A stretch of DNA of 64,000 nucleotides from Ursus arctos (Eukaryota; Chordata; Mammalia; Carnivora; Ursidae): positions 51,162,475 through 51,226,474 of the forward strand of contig NW_026622808.1 of NCBI RefSeq assembly GCF_023065955.2. The letters are read 5' to 3'. The position numbers and the translations under genes were made by a program. Positions 34,448 to 45,064 of this stretch are shown here, piece after piece. The first letter of the stretch is position 1, and every line of letters begins with the position of its first letter. Under the pieces are notes generated by a model that did no database searches, had not been told where the DNA came from, and saw only the letters and a program-made list of their open reading frames with translations.

Positions 34448-34850
34448 GTCCAGTTCAAAATCACACATTACATATGCTTTGTCTCTTTTGTCTGCTTAGG
34501 CTTGCAGCATTTCTTTGACTTTTGTGACTTGGGCTCTTTAGAAGATGACAGGCCAGTAGTTGGGTAGAATGTGCCTCAGTTTGGGTTTGTCTAGTGATCT
34601 TCCAAGATGAGTTTGAGGTAGCCTCACTTTGACTAGAAAAATCACAGGGATGCTGTGTTCTACTTAGGGTCCCATTTCCCGGGCCTTGGAATTTCCTGTG
34701 TCCCATTCCTGGTGACAGTAACTCTGATTACTAGATTAAGAGAGTGTCTGCCAGGCTTTTCGATTGTAAAGTTACCTTCTTTCCTTTTACTGGGAGTTTT
34801 TAAGTAGAAGATAGAATTCAAAGTAGTATCTAGGGGAAATTGGGCAATAA

Positions 34851-35519
34851 TGTTGTATCAGGTAAACTAATCAGAGATGGGATTTGGGCCCTGGGGGTGG
34901 CAGCCCAAATCAAGCAAGTTCCTTGTGACGTGTGAGCTCTCGTTGCCTTTTGGTGAGGAGGAAATACATTGTCCTACTCTTCTGACCTTGAACTCCAGTT
35001 CAGAAGCCTTGCCAGCAATGCTCACTGGACATCCTGAGTTTCCCAACAGCAAACCCTGTGGCCAAGATGTCAGAAGCCCTGCTAGGTATAGAAAATTAAA
35101 GAAGATGGAGTCTGATTTTATCAGCCAAACCTATGTCTTTTCTAGATGTGGACCGGGGTACAGATAGCAAAGGGTGGGCATTAGAGCTAGAGTATAATGT
35201 GATGGGGGAGCCCATTTACTTAAATGCCAGGCTCCAAATGCAAACTGAGGGGAAGAGCGAAACTGCATGGCACACTAGGACTAATTTTTGGAAGATATTT
35301 ATGATGGGGAAAGAGACAATTGGCCAGGAATGAGGATTTTGCTTCAGTGCACAGATAACAAGTGGAGAATCTGAAACTGGAGTGCAAATATTTCTGGTCT
35401 TGTGTCCCACTAAACGACAGTCTCACAAGGACAATGCATGTATTTATATTGAGAGGACTGAAAAAATTTGAATAAAAGTCCCCAATTCAAATGCAGTTTC
35501 TAGCACACACTGGGTTGGA
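34851..35519. other. single-copy DNA, nothing recognised
   Basis: Four overlapping frames of 60-96 codons occur on both strands, none with a recognisable domain or exon context. Confidence 0.35.
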
Positions 35520-35625
35520 GCAAGGTCACTAACTCAAGTCAACCCGTTTCTACATGTGAAATAGGGGAACTAGGACATCCCTCACAGGGACTTTATGAGA
35601 ATTAAATGTGCTAATGTATTAAAAT
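35520..35625 (+). mobile_element. MIR SINE core fragment
   Basis: gcaaggtcactaactcaagt, cctttctacatgtgaaatag-type core and ctttatgagaattaaatgtg are in MIR order. Confidence 0.6.
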
Positions 35626-35751
35626 TGCCATGCAAAACTCTGGGCATCAGGTTGGTGGTGAGAATTTTAGGTGTGGTTTATTGTATATTCCCAGGCTCTT
35701 AGCACATGATTCTGCAAATCCAAAACTTCAAGGGTTATCCACACAATGTTT

Positions 35752-35766
35752 GAAAAATGAGCTATT
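35752..35766. repeat. left target-site duplication of the Can-SINE at 35767
   Basis: gaaaaatgagctatt; identical to 35973-35987. Confidence 0.95.
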
Positions 35767-35972
35767 GGGGTGCCTGGGTGGCACAGCGGTAAAGCATCTG
35801 CCTTCGGCTCAGGGCGTGATCCCGGCGTTCTGGGATCGAGCCCCACATCAGGCTCCTCTGCTATGAGCCTGCTTCTTCCTCTCCCACTCCCCCTGCTTGT
35901 GTTCCCTCTCTCGCTGGCTGTCTCTCTCTCTGTCGGATAAATAAATAAAATCTTAAAAAAAAAAAAAGAAAA
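35767..35972 (+). mobile_element. young Can-SINE inserted in L1M
   Basis: Head ggggtgcctgggtggcacag, tRNA-like middle gatcccggcgttctgggatc, body tcttcctctcccactccccc, tail gataaataaataaaatctta plus an A-run. Perfect 15-bp target duplication and retained CpGs point to a recent insertion. Confidence 0.97.
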
Positions 35973-35987
35973 GAAAAATGAGCTATT
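35973..35987. repeat. right target-site duplication of the Can-SINE at 35767
   Basis: gaaaaatgagctatt, directly after the A-rich tail; perfect match to 35752-35766. Confidence 0.95.
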
Positions 35988-36475
35988 AAGCCAAGAAAAA
36001 AACCTAAAGTCCACTTCTATGCATATTGCTAGATGAAAGAGGCCAGTCTGAAAAGGCTACATGTTCTAGGATTTTAACTCTATCAGTTTCTGGAAAGGTA
36101 AAACTATGGAGCTAGTAAAAAGATAAGCAGTGAGGGAGTGAAGACAGGGGATGAACAAGGGGGACTTTTAGGGGAATGAAACTATTCTGTATGGTAGCGT
36201 AATGGCAGTTTTGTCACTTTCCATTTGTGGAAACCCACAGAATGTACAACACCAAGCATAAAACCTAACAAAACATGGACTTTAGTTAATAAAAATGCAT
36301 CCATCTTGGTTCATCGCTTGTAACAAACGTACCATCCCAACGCAAGATGCGGAACCTGGAGAGGGAGGGGCATAAAGGAGGATGGGAGACCACAAATGAC
36401 CAATCTTCATTTTCTGTTCCGTTGTTTTATAAACATAAAACTGCTCTAAACCTTTAAAGTGTATTAATAATTTGT

Positions 36476-37344
36476 TAAAAAGCTCTCAAATGCTGATGAG
36501 TGACCGAGTACATGTGTGCTTTTCAGTAAATCAGTGACAGCGTTTTATCATTTCTCAAAGCTCCCTAAACTTCAGAAGTCTTACACAGCTCTCTGTCTGA
36601 TATAGGGTCCTCCAAATCTCAGCCTGTTCCCTATCCTATCCCTGCTTACCCCGGACTCGAGACTAGCATGAACCCATTCTCTGTCTTTGAGAAAAGTAGA
36701 AAAAGCTTCCTCCTCCAGGCAGTACAGTCTGTGGGAATTGAGCTTTGCAGCAGAGCCTAGTCAACCTTCACCTCTTGCCTCCTTGCTGAGCATTGCTGTT
36801 AGAGGGAGACACAAATCTTCGTGGTGGCTCTGCTGATTTGGGTAATGGCCTCACTGACAGAGCTGCCCTCTGCTGGCCACCTCTTCTGACCCAGGGCTTT
36901 TCCTACCAACGCCCTTGGCACACATTCAGGGTGTCACCTGCCTTTCCTGGATTTTTGTTACTGGCTACGGGAACCCAAGTGTTCTGCTGGTGGCCAGGAA
37001 CGCAATCTCCTTTAGCAGCCCCATCTTCTAAGTAGAAGATAGCAAATCTGGGATTCTTTCCTGCCAGGCTTCCCTCCCTCCCCCCTTGACCTCTCTTTAT
37101 CAGTAGAATCACTGTGGAATAGATCAGGTATCTTTGAGAGCTGGTATTACCCTGGCATTCCTACTGCCCCACTACCTTGAAGCAGAGCCTCCATTAGGTA
37201 TACTGTGGGCTGACAGAGCAGGGGAGGGTCTGGTCAAGGGGCTCTGACCAGTTAAAATGGAGTGTCCAAGAAGAAGTGGCAAATTCAGTGGCCCCACTCA
37301 CCAGGCTAGATCGAGGGATCGTACAACCTGGTAAATTATAGGAT
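36476..37344. other. single-copy DNA, nothing recognised
   Basis: Less AT-rich than its surroundings in 36740-37100; no exon signature recognised. Confidence 0.35.
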
Positions 37345-37480
37345 TTGGGAGCAGAATATCACTATGTCAAGTCCTATCCTTCTCTCTTACAAGCTTTGTG
37401 ACTAAGTTTCCAACAGTTAAACTCCTTGAGCCTCAAGGTATTCACCTGTAAGAGAAAATAATTGTCATGCTGGATTGTTA
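37345..37480 (+). mobile_element. MIR SINE fragment
   Basis: gtcctatccttctctcttac, aagctttgtgactaagtttc, ttgagcctcaaggtattcac and ctgtaagagaaaataattgt are in MIR order. Confidence 0.6.
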
Positions 37481-37496
37481 CCATTTTAGATATGAT

Positions 37497-37600
37497 AATA
37501 GGAATAGCCACCATTTACTGAGAGCTCACTCAATACGAAGCACTGGGCTAGACATTTATATGCATTACTTCGTTAGCTGTTTGGAACTCAAGATAATGAA
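37497..37600 (-). mobile_element. MIR-like fragment, antisense
   Basis: aatagccaccatttactgag, agctcactcaatacgaagca, ctgggctagacatttatatg and cattacttcgttagctg follow the reverse complement of the MIR 3' half. Confidence 0.6.
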
Positions 37601-37935
37601 TGTGCCTAGTAGAAAGGAAGTAGATCATAAACAAGAATCCTGTCGAATATGTTGTGTCACAACCAACAAGGATTGACCTCCAAGACAGGCCTTTCGTATG
37701 TTTCAGTTTAATGTTAAAAGGGCCAAAGGATTTCCAGAGATTTAGGCAGGTAGGAAGCAGGTTAAAATGAATGAAGTAAAGGTGCAGATGGGCCCTCAGG
37801 AGTAAGAGTTAGAATGGCAGAGAACAAGCCTGTTCCTCAAAGATCCTGGAGTTGCAGCACCAAATGGTAAACTGAGGCAGAAGTGCTGGTTCATGGCAGA
37901 AGGAATTGATCAGGCACATGGGAAAATCTCTAGAT
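37601..37935. other. single-copy DNA, nothing recognised
   Basis: Between MIR and MER5A relics; it holds no recognised feature. Confidence 0.35.
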
Positions 37936-38117
37936 CAGTGATTGTCAAACTGGATCTTGTCACTGAGCCATATAAAGAGCCTTCTAACAGATTGCCGGAT
38001 CCTATCCCCAGAGTTTGATTCAGTAGGATCTGGGTGGGGCCTGAGAATGTGCATTTCTAACAAGTTCCTAGGGATGTCTATGTTACTGGTCTGGGAACCA
38101 TGCTTGGAGAGCCATTG
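37936..38117 (-). mobile_element. MER5A-like hAT-Charlie element
   Basis: It runs from cagtgattgtcaaactggat to cttggagagccattg, with gagtttgattcagtaggatc, tgggtggggcctgagaatgt and gcatttctaacaagttccta inside. The length of 182 bp is near the usual 189 bp. Orientation is given relative to the commonly written consensus and is uncertain. Confidence 0.8.
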
Positions 38118-38995
38118 CTTTTGAACAAATCTGGTAAACTGGGGTTCTGAAACCAAATTCAACTTCCTTGATTGTTTTACTTTTTTCCACGCAAGGATTT
38201 AAATTTTTTTAATTTATTTTTCAACACTTAAATCAGGAGATTTCACACAAAAATTCAGATTTCCACCTTCAAAAATTGAGCAAGTCTCGAAACTCCTATT
38301 CCTGCATCATACCCACTTGCTGGAATGAGTCAATGTTGCCCCCAATTAGGTGAGGTCTATTCTCTATGACTCTTGCAGGAAGAGACATAATTCGTACCCT
38401 GAATCTTGGTGTTTTCAAACCTAGCTGTCCATGCATAGTGAACATTGGTATTTTAATTCACTACTCTTTACTTTTATAAAGGCTTTAAATCATTTTATTA
38501 GCCAGATTTTAGTACCAGAGCCTAGGTCAGAGGAGGAAATGCCAATTGGGTTAGAATGTTTTATTTAAATTGGTACTAATCTTGGAATCCATACTGAGAA
38601 TCTATTAAATGCCAATTTCCTTGCACAAATGTCCCATTTCTGCTACAGAAAAACAAACCAATTGTCTTGGAAATCCACCTGATTATGTTTTTCTTTTGTT
38701 TTTTTTTAAGAACTATTAAATCTAATCTCAATCTAATAAATTCTGTCACAGTTGTTAGTATATTGAAGTTTATGTATTAAAATGATAGCTGCATACAGTC
38801 AGGGAGGAATACTTAGGAGCACTTACCAAGACATGTGACAAACTTTAAAGTGACCCCAGTGATCCCACTCGCTTGCCATGAAGTTGTGGATTTTTTTTCC
38901 CTGGCCATCCTCGTGGAAGCAATGATACCAGAGCTGAGTGGGAACAAAATGCATCCAAATCATCCCTACAATACACCCTTCCCATAGTGAAATTC
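38118..38995. other. AT-rich single-copy DNA
   Basis: No repeat or exon recognised. Confidence 0.4.
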
Positions 38996-39175
38996 TTTTT
39001 TTTTTTTCCCCAAGATTTTATTAGAGAGCACACGCACGCAAGCAGGGGAAGGGGCAGAGGAAGAGGAGACTCCTCTCTGAACTGGGAGCCTCCTGCGAGG
39101 CTCGATCCCAGGACCCTGAGATCACAACCTGAGCCAAAGGCAGACGCTCAACCGACTGAGCCACCCAGGTGCCCC
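38996..39175 (-). mobile_element. Can-SINE, antisense
   Basis: T-run, ccccaagattttattagaga, body acgcaagcaggggaaggggc, tRNA-like part tcccaggaccctgagatcac and gcagacgctcaaccgactga, ending gccacccaggtgcccc. The sequence is intact, but no convincing target duplication is visible. Confidence 0.95.
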
Positions 39176-39671
39176 TGTCGCCTGAATTTCTGTCCAGTGT
39201 TCTTATTGTCCAGTAACCCTGTGTTCAAAAAATTAATCAATTTGGGGGTGCCTGGTGATTTTCTTCAACTCAGAAGACCCATTTCAAAATGAACGTCAAA
39301 ATATTTCATTAACCTACACATGACAGTAGCCATCTATTAATGTTTTTTTTTAAATCTCTGATAAGTAACACTTCTAAATGAATGTGGATGTTCTAAATCA
39401 GATCATCTAGACAATTCAGAAAACGCTCGTATGTATGAGAGAATATTCTGTGTTATCAGTGCTTGCATACTTGGGTCCACAGAGCCCTTATACTTCACAG
39501 CCCACAGACTGGGAAATACTGGCCTGGAGAAATAATGATGAACTACTTACTGTCCTAGGATTTCTTTCTTCCCTTCGCAAGCAGAGCTAGAGCGATTGAA
39601 GGGGATCTATCCCAAAAAGGTTTTAAGTGATGGTTCATGTCCAATTTTCAAACCTCACTCACACCCCACAG
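39176..39671. other. single-copy DNA, nothing recognised
   Basis: No exon or repeat consensus that I can support. Confidence 0.35.
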
Positions 39672-39790
39672 CAGTGCTTCTCCAACTTGGGTGGGAGTCA
39701 CCTGAAAACTTTGTAAAAAGACAAAGGAACAGACCCTCACCTACTTCACTGAGCGTGGTCCTTAGAGAGATCGGGGTCTGAGAACCAGTG
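39672..39790 (-). mobile_element. MER5A-like hAT relic, internally deleted
   Basis: It starts cagtgcttctccaacttggg and ends gtctgagaaccagtg, with agtcacctgaaaactttgta inside. At about 119 bp it lacks part of the usual 189 bp. It almost abuts the MER20-like element that follows. Confidence 0.6.
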
Positions 39791-39793
39791 CTC

Positions 39794-40015
39794 CAGTGTA
39801 GGGTTTCTCACCCTTGGCCCTCTTGACATTGGGGGTGAGAGCCTACCTGCTTGTGGGGACTGTCTTGGGCCTTGCAGGATGTTGAGGACCCTGCCTGGTC
39901 TCAAGAAACTAGATGCTAGTAGCAAACTCCCTCACTGTGACCACCACAACTATACCCAGACACTACCCAGTGTCCCCTGGAGGAAAAAAAATCACACCCA
40001 TTTGAGAACCACTGG
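39794..40015 (-). mobile_element. MER20-like hAT-Charlie element
   Basis: tgtagggtttctcacccttg at the left end and tttgagaaccactgg at the right, with ctcttgacattgggggtgag, ggccttgcaggatgttgagg, aactagatgctagtagcaaa and gtgtcccctggaggaaaaaa between. The length of about 222 bp fits full-length MER20. Confidence 0.75.
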
Positions 40016-41801
40016 CCTACGGGATGAAATATCAAGTATGTGTTGGATTCCCAGAGCAATGGAGTGTAGCTGAGATCTACACAGCCCCACCAGAACCAGA
40101 GCCCTGGGTGGCTTTGGTCATCCAGACCAATCTTCCCATGTCCTGCCAAGTCATTGGTCCTGACAATTACAAATCACAGACTAGAAAAAAAAATTCGAGT
40201 CTATTCTGATCTTGACACATTCAGACTAACCCAGCTAAATGATTCAAACATGACTTTGTGGTTGGAGCTCAATTTAGAGGCAATATGCAAGGCTCAACCA
40301 GGCGTTTGTCTTTTGTCAGGGCCTGGTCACATTTGTCACACAAAAACCAGACCACTAATAATCCTTAAAAAAAAAAAAAAAAGTTAAAAAAAAAAAACCT
40401 TTCTAAAGCCAATTTTCAATCTGTGTTTGAAAATTATATTCCACAAAGATGAAAAACATACATTTTCATTTTGTTTTGAATTAGCGCAATAAACAGCTGG
40501 CTCCCTTCTTTCAAGGGGAGGCCTTCGCTCCATTTGTTAGCCCTGCTTCTGATAGTTCACCGAGCCTTTATTTACTTAACAGAGTTTGACAGGAAATTCT
40601 CAGAGAGATAATATATCTCCATTAATAAGGTGACTGGGGGAACATATTCTAGGGTTTCAAGTGAACTGGAACAATAAGTTATATTTTTGACATTTTTGTC
40701 AGCTCCCATACCCTTCCTGGGATCCAGCAGAGTTTCCCTCCATGCACGAAGCCTTCGGAGTGTTTTGTGGCTACGTACGCTTTCATATCATTCAGAAGAC
40801 GCAGGCCCATTACACCATTATCGCTAGATAATGGTGCACATTAAAAAGGCTTATGAGAAAGGCAACCTGATACCCGTAAAAACTATCTTCAGACATAGAC
40901 CAGTATAAAGAGTGAAAATGAATCAAGCTGGATTTCTGGGTGAATCTGGCAATGGCGGTGTCTGAAACGTTTTGCCCTGGGAGGTCAGCAATTGGTGTTG
41001 AATTTAAATGTGTAAAAAGGAAAGTCTGCTCCCTTAAAATGTAAACTTTTCCTTTGTTTGACGGTGGCTGTGACCCAACTGTAGAGAGTATCACCTAGAG
41101 ATAGAATCTCCTCATGTTAATCAGCATAAATGTACTTTGTTCTTAGCGAGATATCAGAAAAACAAAAGGCAAAAATGAAAAACCCATCTCCAGCTCCTCT
41201 GTTGGGAATCCCTTCACTTGTTCAATAGCTTTTTGCGGTGGCATTCCAAAACTCGTACCATGATGAAGTCCGGGTTGCCTTACGTCAGTGTTCTCACAGC
41301 TAAATTCTAGAGATCCAGTCTTTCAAGGAAAGGGGAAATTTCTCCCATCTATCAGATGCCTCTACAATTACTCCTGGCCCCAATTCTGTCTAAAAGCGTA
41401 TCCAATAATTGATAATGCAAGGGGCATGGTATGAAGTAACAATGCAATTTATAGCAGAGAGATAAAACCCGGATAGAAGAACATTTACCTTATAATGCTA
41501 TTAATATAAAAGTAATTATGAGGGTCGGTTCTAATTAGAATGTTCACTTAAAATCAAGATAGAGTGGCCAGAATAGAGAGCTTCCTGGTGTTGGAACTTC
41601 ATTCTTTGACATGAAAGGTTACATGCTTTTTCCAAGTAGGACATTAAAACTTTAATTTGGTAAAATGGTGCCATTTAACAATCGATTTGCAGTTGACTAG
41701 CTCCTCCCTATCTATAAAATGATCAGGAAAGTTTGTACTTTATGTAATTATACATTGCATATTCTATAGTACATATGAAATAGCCCACATGAACCTATAA
41801 A
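40016..41801. other. repeat-free single-copy DNA, possibly conserved
   Basis: No transposon recognised over about 1.8 kb apart from A-runs at 40366-40382 and 40386-40397. Segments 40400-40800 and 41380-41720 are AT-rich but of mixed composition, the look of many conserved non-coding elements; unproven. Confidence 0.35.
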
Positions 41802-41990
41802 TGGTGGGTTGAATTGTATGCTCCCCTCTCAAAAAAAAAAAGATATGTTCAAGTCCTAACCCCCAGTGCCTGTGAATGTGACCTCATTTGGAAATAGCGT
41901 CTTCGCAGATTTAATCAAGTTAAAAATCAGATGAGCCCCAAACCCAGTGATTAGCATCCTTAGGAGTGGGGGTAGACACACAGATGTGTG

Positions 41991-42032
<42 letters not shown>

Positions 42033-42268
42033 TACACACACAAACCAAGCCTAGGTGAAGAAGAGGTAGAAAAGAGCAAAAGGCCAAGGAGTGCTGCCAT
42101 CACCAAAACCCAGAGTGAGGCATGAACAGATTCTGAGTCTCCAGGAAGAATCAAGCCTGATGACCTCTTGAGCTTAGACTTCTGGTCTCCTGAATTGTCA
42201 GAGAACAGGTTTTATTAAACTACCAGTTTGTGGTAACTTCTCACAGAAGCCCAAAAACTAATACTACA
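41802..42268 (+). mobile_element. MLT1-like MaLR LTR with internal CA repeat
   Basis: Start tggtgggttgaattgtatgc, then aagatatgttcaagtcctaa, ccccagtgcctgtgaatgtg, acctcatttggaaatagcgt, cttcgcagatttaatcaagt, gcatgaacagattctgagtc, ggacttctggcctcc-type text (agacttctggtctcctgaat), and the end accagtttgtggtaacttct and aactaatactaca. A (CA)n run has grown within it at 41996-42029. Confidence 0.85.
41996..42029. repeat. (CA)n microsatellite inside the LTR
   Basis: A CA run of about 17 units at the point where this LTR class normally carries a short gacacacacac stretch. Confidence 0.95.
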
Positions 42269-45064
42269 TACGTATGTTTTGTTGTTGTTGTTGTTATTGT
42301 TTTAAGAATAAGTGCATTTTTATTTATAAGACAAAAATTAGTATTTTGGTTGAGGAAACTAAACCTTTTACCCAATTTTTAAATTTTGACCAAATTTAAA
42401 TATTTTTATTTGTATTGGAGACCAGAAACAAAAGAAGAGATTTCATTCCATCTTAACCTACAAAAGTTTATTCATTTAACCAGAAACCAAAATAGTAGCA
42501 TTATATTTTTTAAAGCTGCTGTTCTGAAAAATCTGTGTTCTCGCAACCTTAGAACATAATCTGTGATCAAAAAACTAACACATACTGTATGGTGACTCAC
42601 ATAACATAATTTAAAAATTTTTAAATTAAGAATTACCAAAAAACTAATACAAAAATACAAACAAAAACAACAAACAAAACAAACAAAAACCTAAAGGAAC
42701 TGATTGCCTAAAACACTTGTCAAGGAACTGTCACAACTACGTCCTCTCCACTGAGCAGTGTCTTAAAATCTCATTCAATATTAACTTACTATTATTGAAC
42801 AAGTATTTCTCACAGTCTAGGTTGTTTGCCTTTCGCAAGTGGTAAGACTAGAGTTGGTGGAGATACTCCGGGAAGATGAAATAAAGCCATAAGTCCCTAG
42901 AAACAACCAGCCACTGAGGAGAAAGGCAGGGAAATAGTGGAGGAAATGCCGAACAATTATGAATGTTTATAATGCTAACATGCGTCATCAAGAAAATCTA
43001 GTTTCATGTTCCGTATCTTCAGACACAAAAACGTAGAGGGACCTGTAGGAAAGTGTCTACTGCAAATCTTAAATATAAACATTTAAAAGTTCTTTCCTAA
43101 GAAGAAAAAACTTGAATTATGTGGACATTTTACTTAGACTTAGCTCACATTATCCTTCAGAATTTTTGATTGCAGGAAGCGTGACTTGAGCTGCCAAAAA
43201 ATAACATTTAATTTTGGAAACAATTTTTTAATTAATTTTTTCTTATTTAGAAAATTCTTATGAATGTAAATGGGCTTGTCTGTGATCTGTGTTGATATTT
43301 AAGGTGCTTACATAACCATATGGAAAACGAGATGAAAATTCCTGTTTACATTTCTTGAACATTTTACATATTTTTTAAAGTTCAAATTTTTTAATGTTAA
43401 AAAGTGTTCTTGTTTATAACGCACATAAATATGTTTCTCAGAAAAGTAATTTTCATAAATGTCTGTTTGCTTGAATTAAAAGACAATTTTTTGAATGCGG
43501 CTTCTGATATGGTTCTAGAAGCTTGGCACATCAGTAAGCCATCTTTTGAGGCTAACTAGTAGCTAGTCACCAGCTCCTTAGTCTTAGATGTGGTCACCTT
43601 GACAGACCTGCAAATGAAGTGTCTAAGTACTTTCTCCTTCAGAGTTTCAACCACTACCTAGAAGTTTTATACTATAGGTCTTATAAACGTTGTTTAGGTT
43701 TTTTTTCAGTCCTATTTCACACCTTAGAATTTGTCCTAAATTTCAGTGCCTCCAGACAAGGTTGCATTGTTAGTTCTCCTCAGTCCTCACTGCTCTCTAC
43801 TGTCTGATGCCCTGTTATGTTCGTTCATATTTCCTGTCTGTGCCTCTCAAGCAAGGCATCTGTGTCTTTTATTCTGGTTACTCTCTAACAATTAATGACA
43901 AACAGTGCCGGATTCATCTGCCATTGCTGTATTAGATCTTGCTGCTTGGAGAATCCTTCTGATCTCCTTCAAATGACTGTGAGAATATAACCATGTGGAT
44001 TAATTTTGCTCGAGTCAAAGGCTCACCAAAGAAGCCTCAGGCTATCCCAGGAGACCTCCACATGCCTCACAGAACTGGGTAGGAAAGGGCACAGACAATG
44101 AGTATTGCTGGGATTTCCCTCTGTTCTTTCCAGCATTTGATGGCATAACATGAAGCCACTGAGCTTGCTGAACATCAACAGTTTTAGACTCTGCCGGTAG
44201 CACTACTGAGCAAATAACGTGGGGACAGTTCCTCGGTTTACTGAGAACGTCTGGCCCAGCATGGGACGTAACCTGGTACAGTCATCTTGAGAATTCTGCA
44301 AGAGAAAGTAGAGCGTGGGATTTAACATGGAAAATTAGAAGTTGATCCTACTTCTTAGACAAAATTGAGATTGACAAAATTGAGGTTTATCTACATAAAC
44401 CCTTAAACAAAGATGTGGTTCTGAATCAAAATGAGGGACCTGGGGGGGGGGGGGGAAATGAAGTTGAGGATTTGGTCCTGTTTAATTTCTTAAAGGAAAC
44501 TCTTCAAAGGGAAAAGAACGTAAGAAAGATTGATACATCGGATCAGTTCTCTTGAGCTCTTTTTGGGCTGGTTGCTGGCAAGCACCTTTTGGACTTTTCT
44601 TAAGAAGATGGCTTCTTCATGTTTTATTACTTCCGAGATCATTTACAACTTAAATTTGGGTTTCAAGTCTCCAGACCACTTAATTTTCCGTAAGCTAGTA
44701 AACCAAGAGTTTTTTGACAAGTCCTTCCAGAATGAGAATTAGGTTCTCTATAAAATGCTGACCTCAGATCATTTCTCTCCATCGTTAGGCTTGATCTGTT
44801 CTGCATGAAAAGTAGGTTAGTTAAAACAGATCACAGGTTTCTTAAAACAGATAAAGAACCTCTTCTGTGGCAATATCTCTTAGAGGCTTGTGGAAAGTCT
44901 GAAAGAATTAAGCACATTATGGTTTTGGACCCATTTTAAAAGAGTGACCCCCAAAGACCTCGGGTTTTTGCCAGAGAGTCATGTGGTTCAGTGAGAGGGT
45001 GACCAGAACATAGTCTCAAAAAGATTTTGTTTAATAAATGAGGTCAGCAAGTTCCCAAAATATG
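42269..45064. other. AT-rich single-copy DNA
   Basis: It holds an A/C-rich simple segment (42640-42692), a (TTG)n patch (42281-42302) and a G14 run (44442-44455). The part 43100-43510 is AT-rich and repeat-free. No exon recognised. Confidence 0.4.
44442..44455. repeat. poly(G) run
   Basis: Fourteen consecutive G followed by AAA. Confidence 0.95.

Larger units (their letters stand above)
33772..34850 (-). mobile_element. old L1M-type LINE 3' region carrying two Can-SINEs
   Basis: Outside the two SINEs the text is continuous with an old L1M-type 3' region in reverse complement: atttcctacaaataagaaca before the first SINE; gaaattaacatggttgcatt, tctggttttgccaattggcc between; tccagttcaaaatcacacat, acaggccagtagttgggtag, cctcagtttgggtttgtcta, gagagtgtctgccaggcttt and tgtaaagttaccttctttcc after. 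The related region at 54990-55440 is the same family. Subfamily uncertain. Confidence 0.7.
35740..36475 (+). mobile_element. L1M LINE 3' end, sense, split by a Can-SINE
   Basis: The text before the SINE (tgtttgaaaaatgagctatt) continues after it in L1 order: gatgaaagaggccagtctga, aaaaggctacatgttctagg, gtaaaactatggagctagta, atgaaactattctgtatggt, acccacagaatgtacaacac, gaccgtttgtaacaaatgtacc-type text (cttgtaacaaacgtaccatc) and aaactgctctaaaccttta. This covers the extreme ORF2 end and 3' UTR of an L1MA/L1MB-like element. Confidence 0.85.

Noticed and set aside
39243..39256. Can-SINE head-like gggggtgcctggtg
   Set aside because: The sequence diverges at once (attttcttcaactc) with no SINE body.
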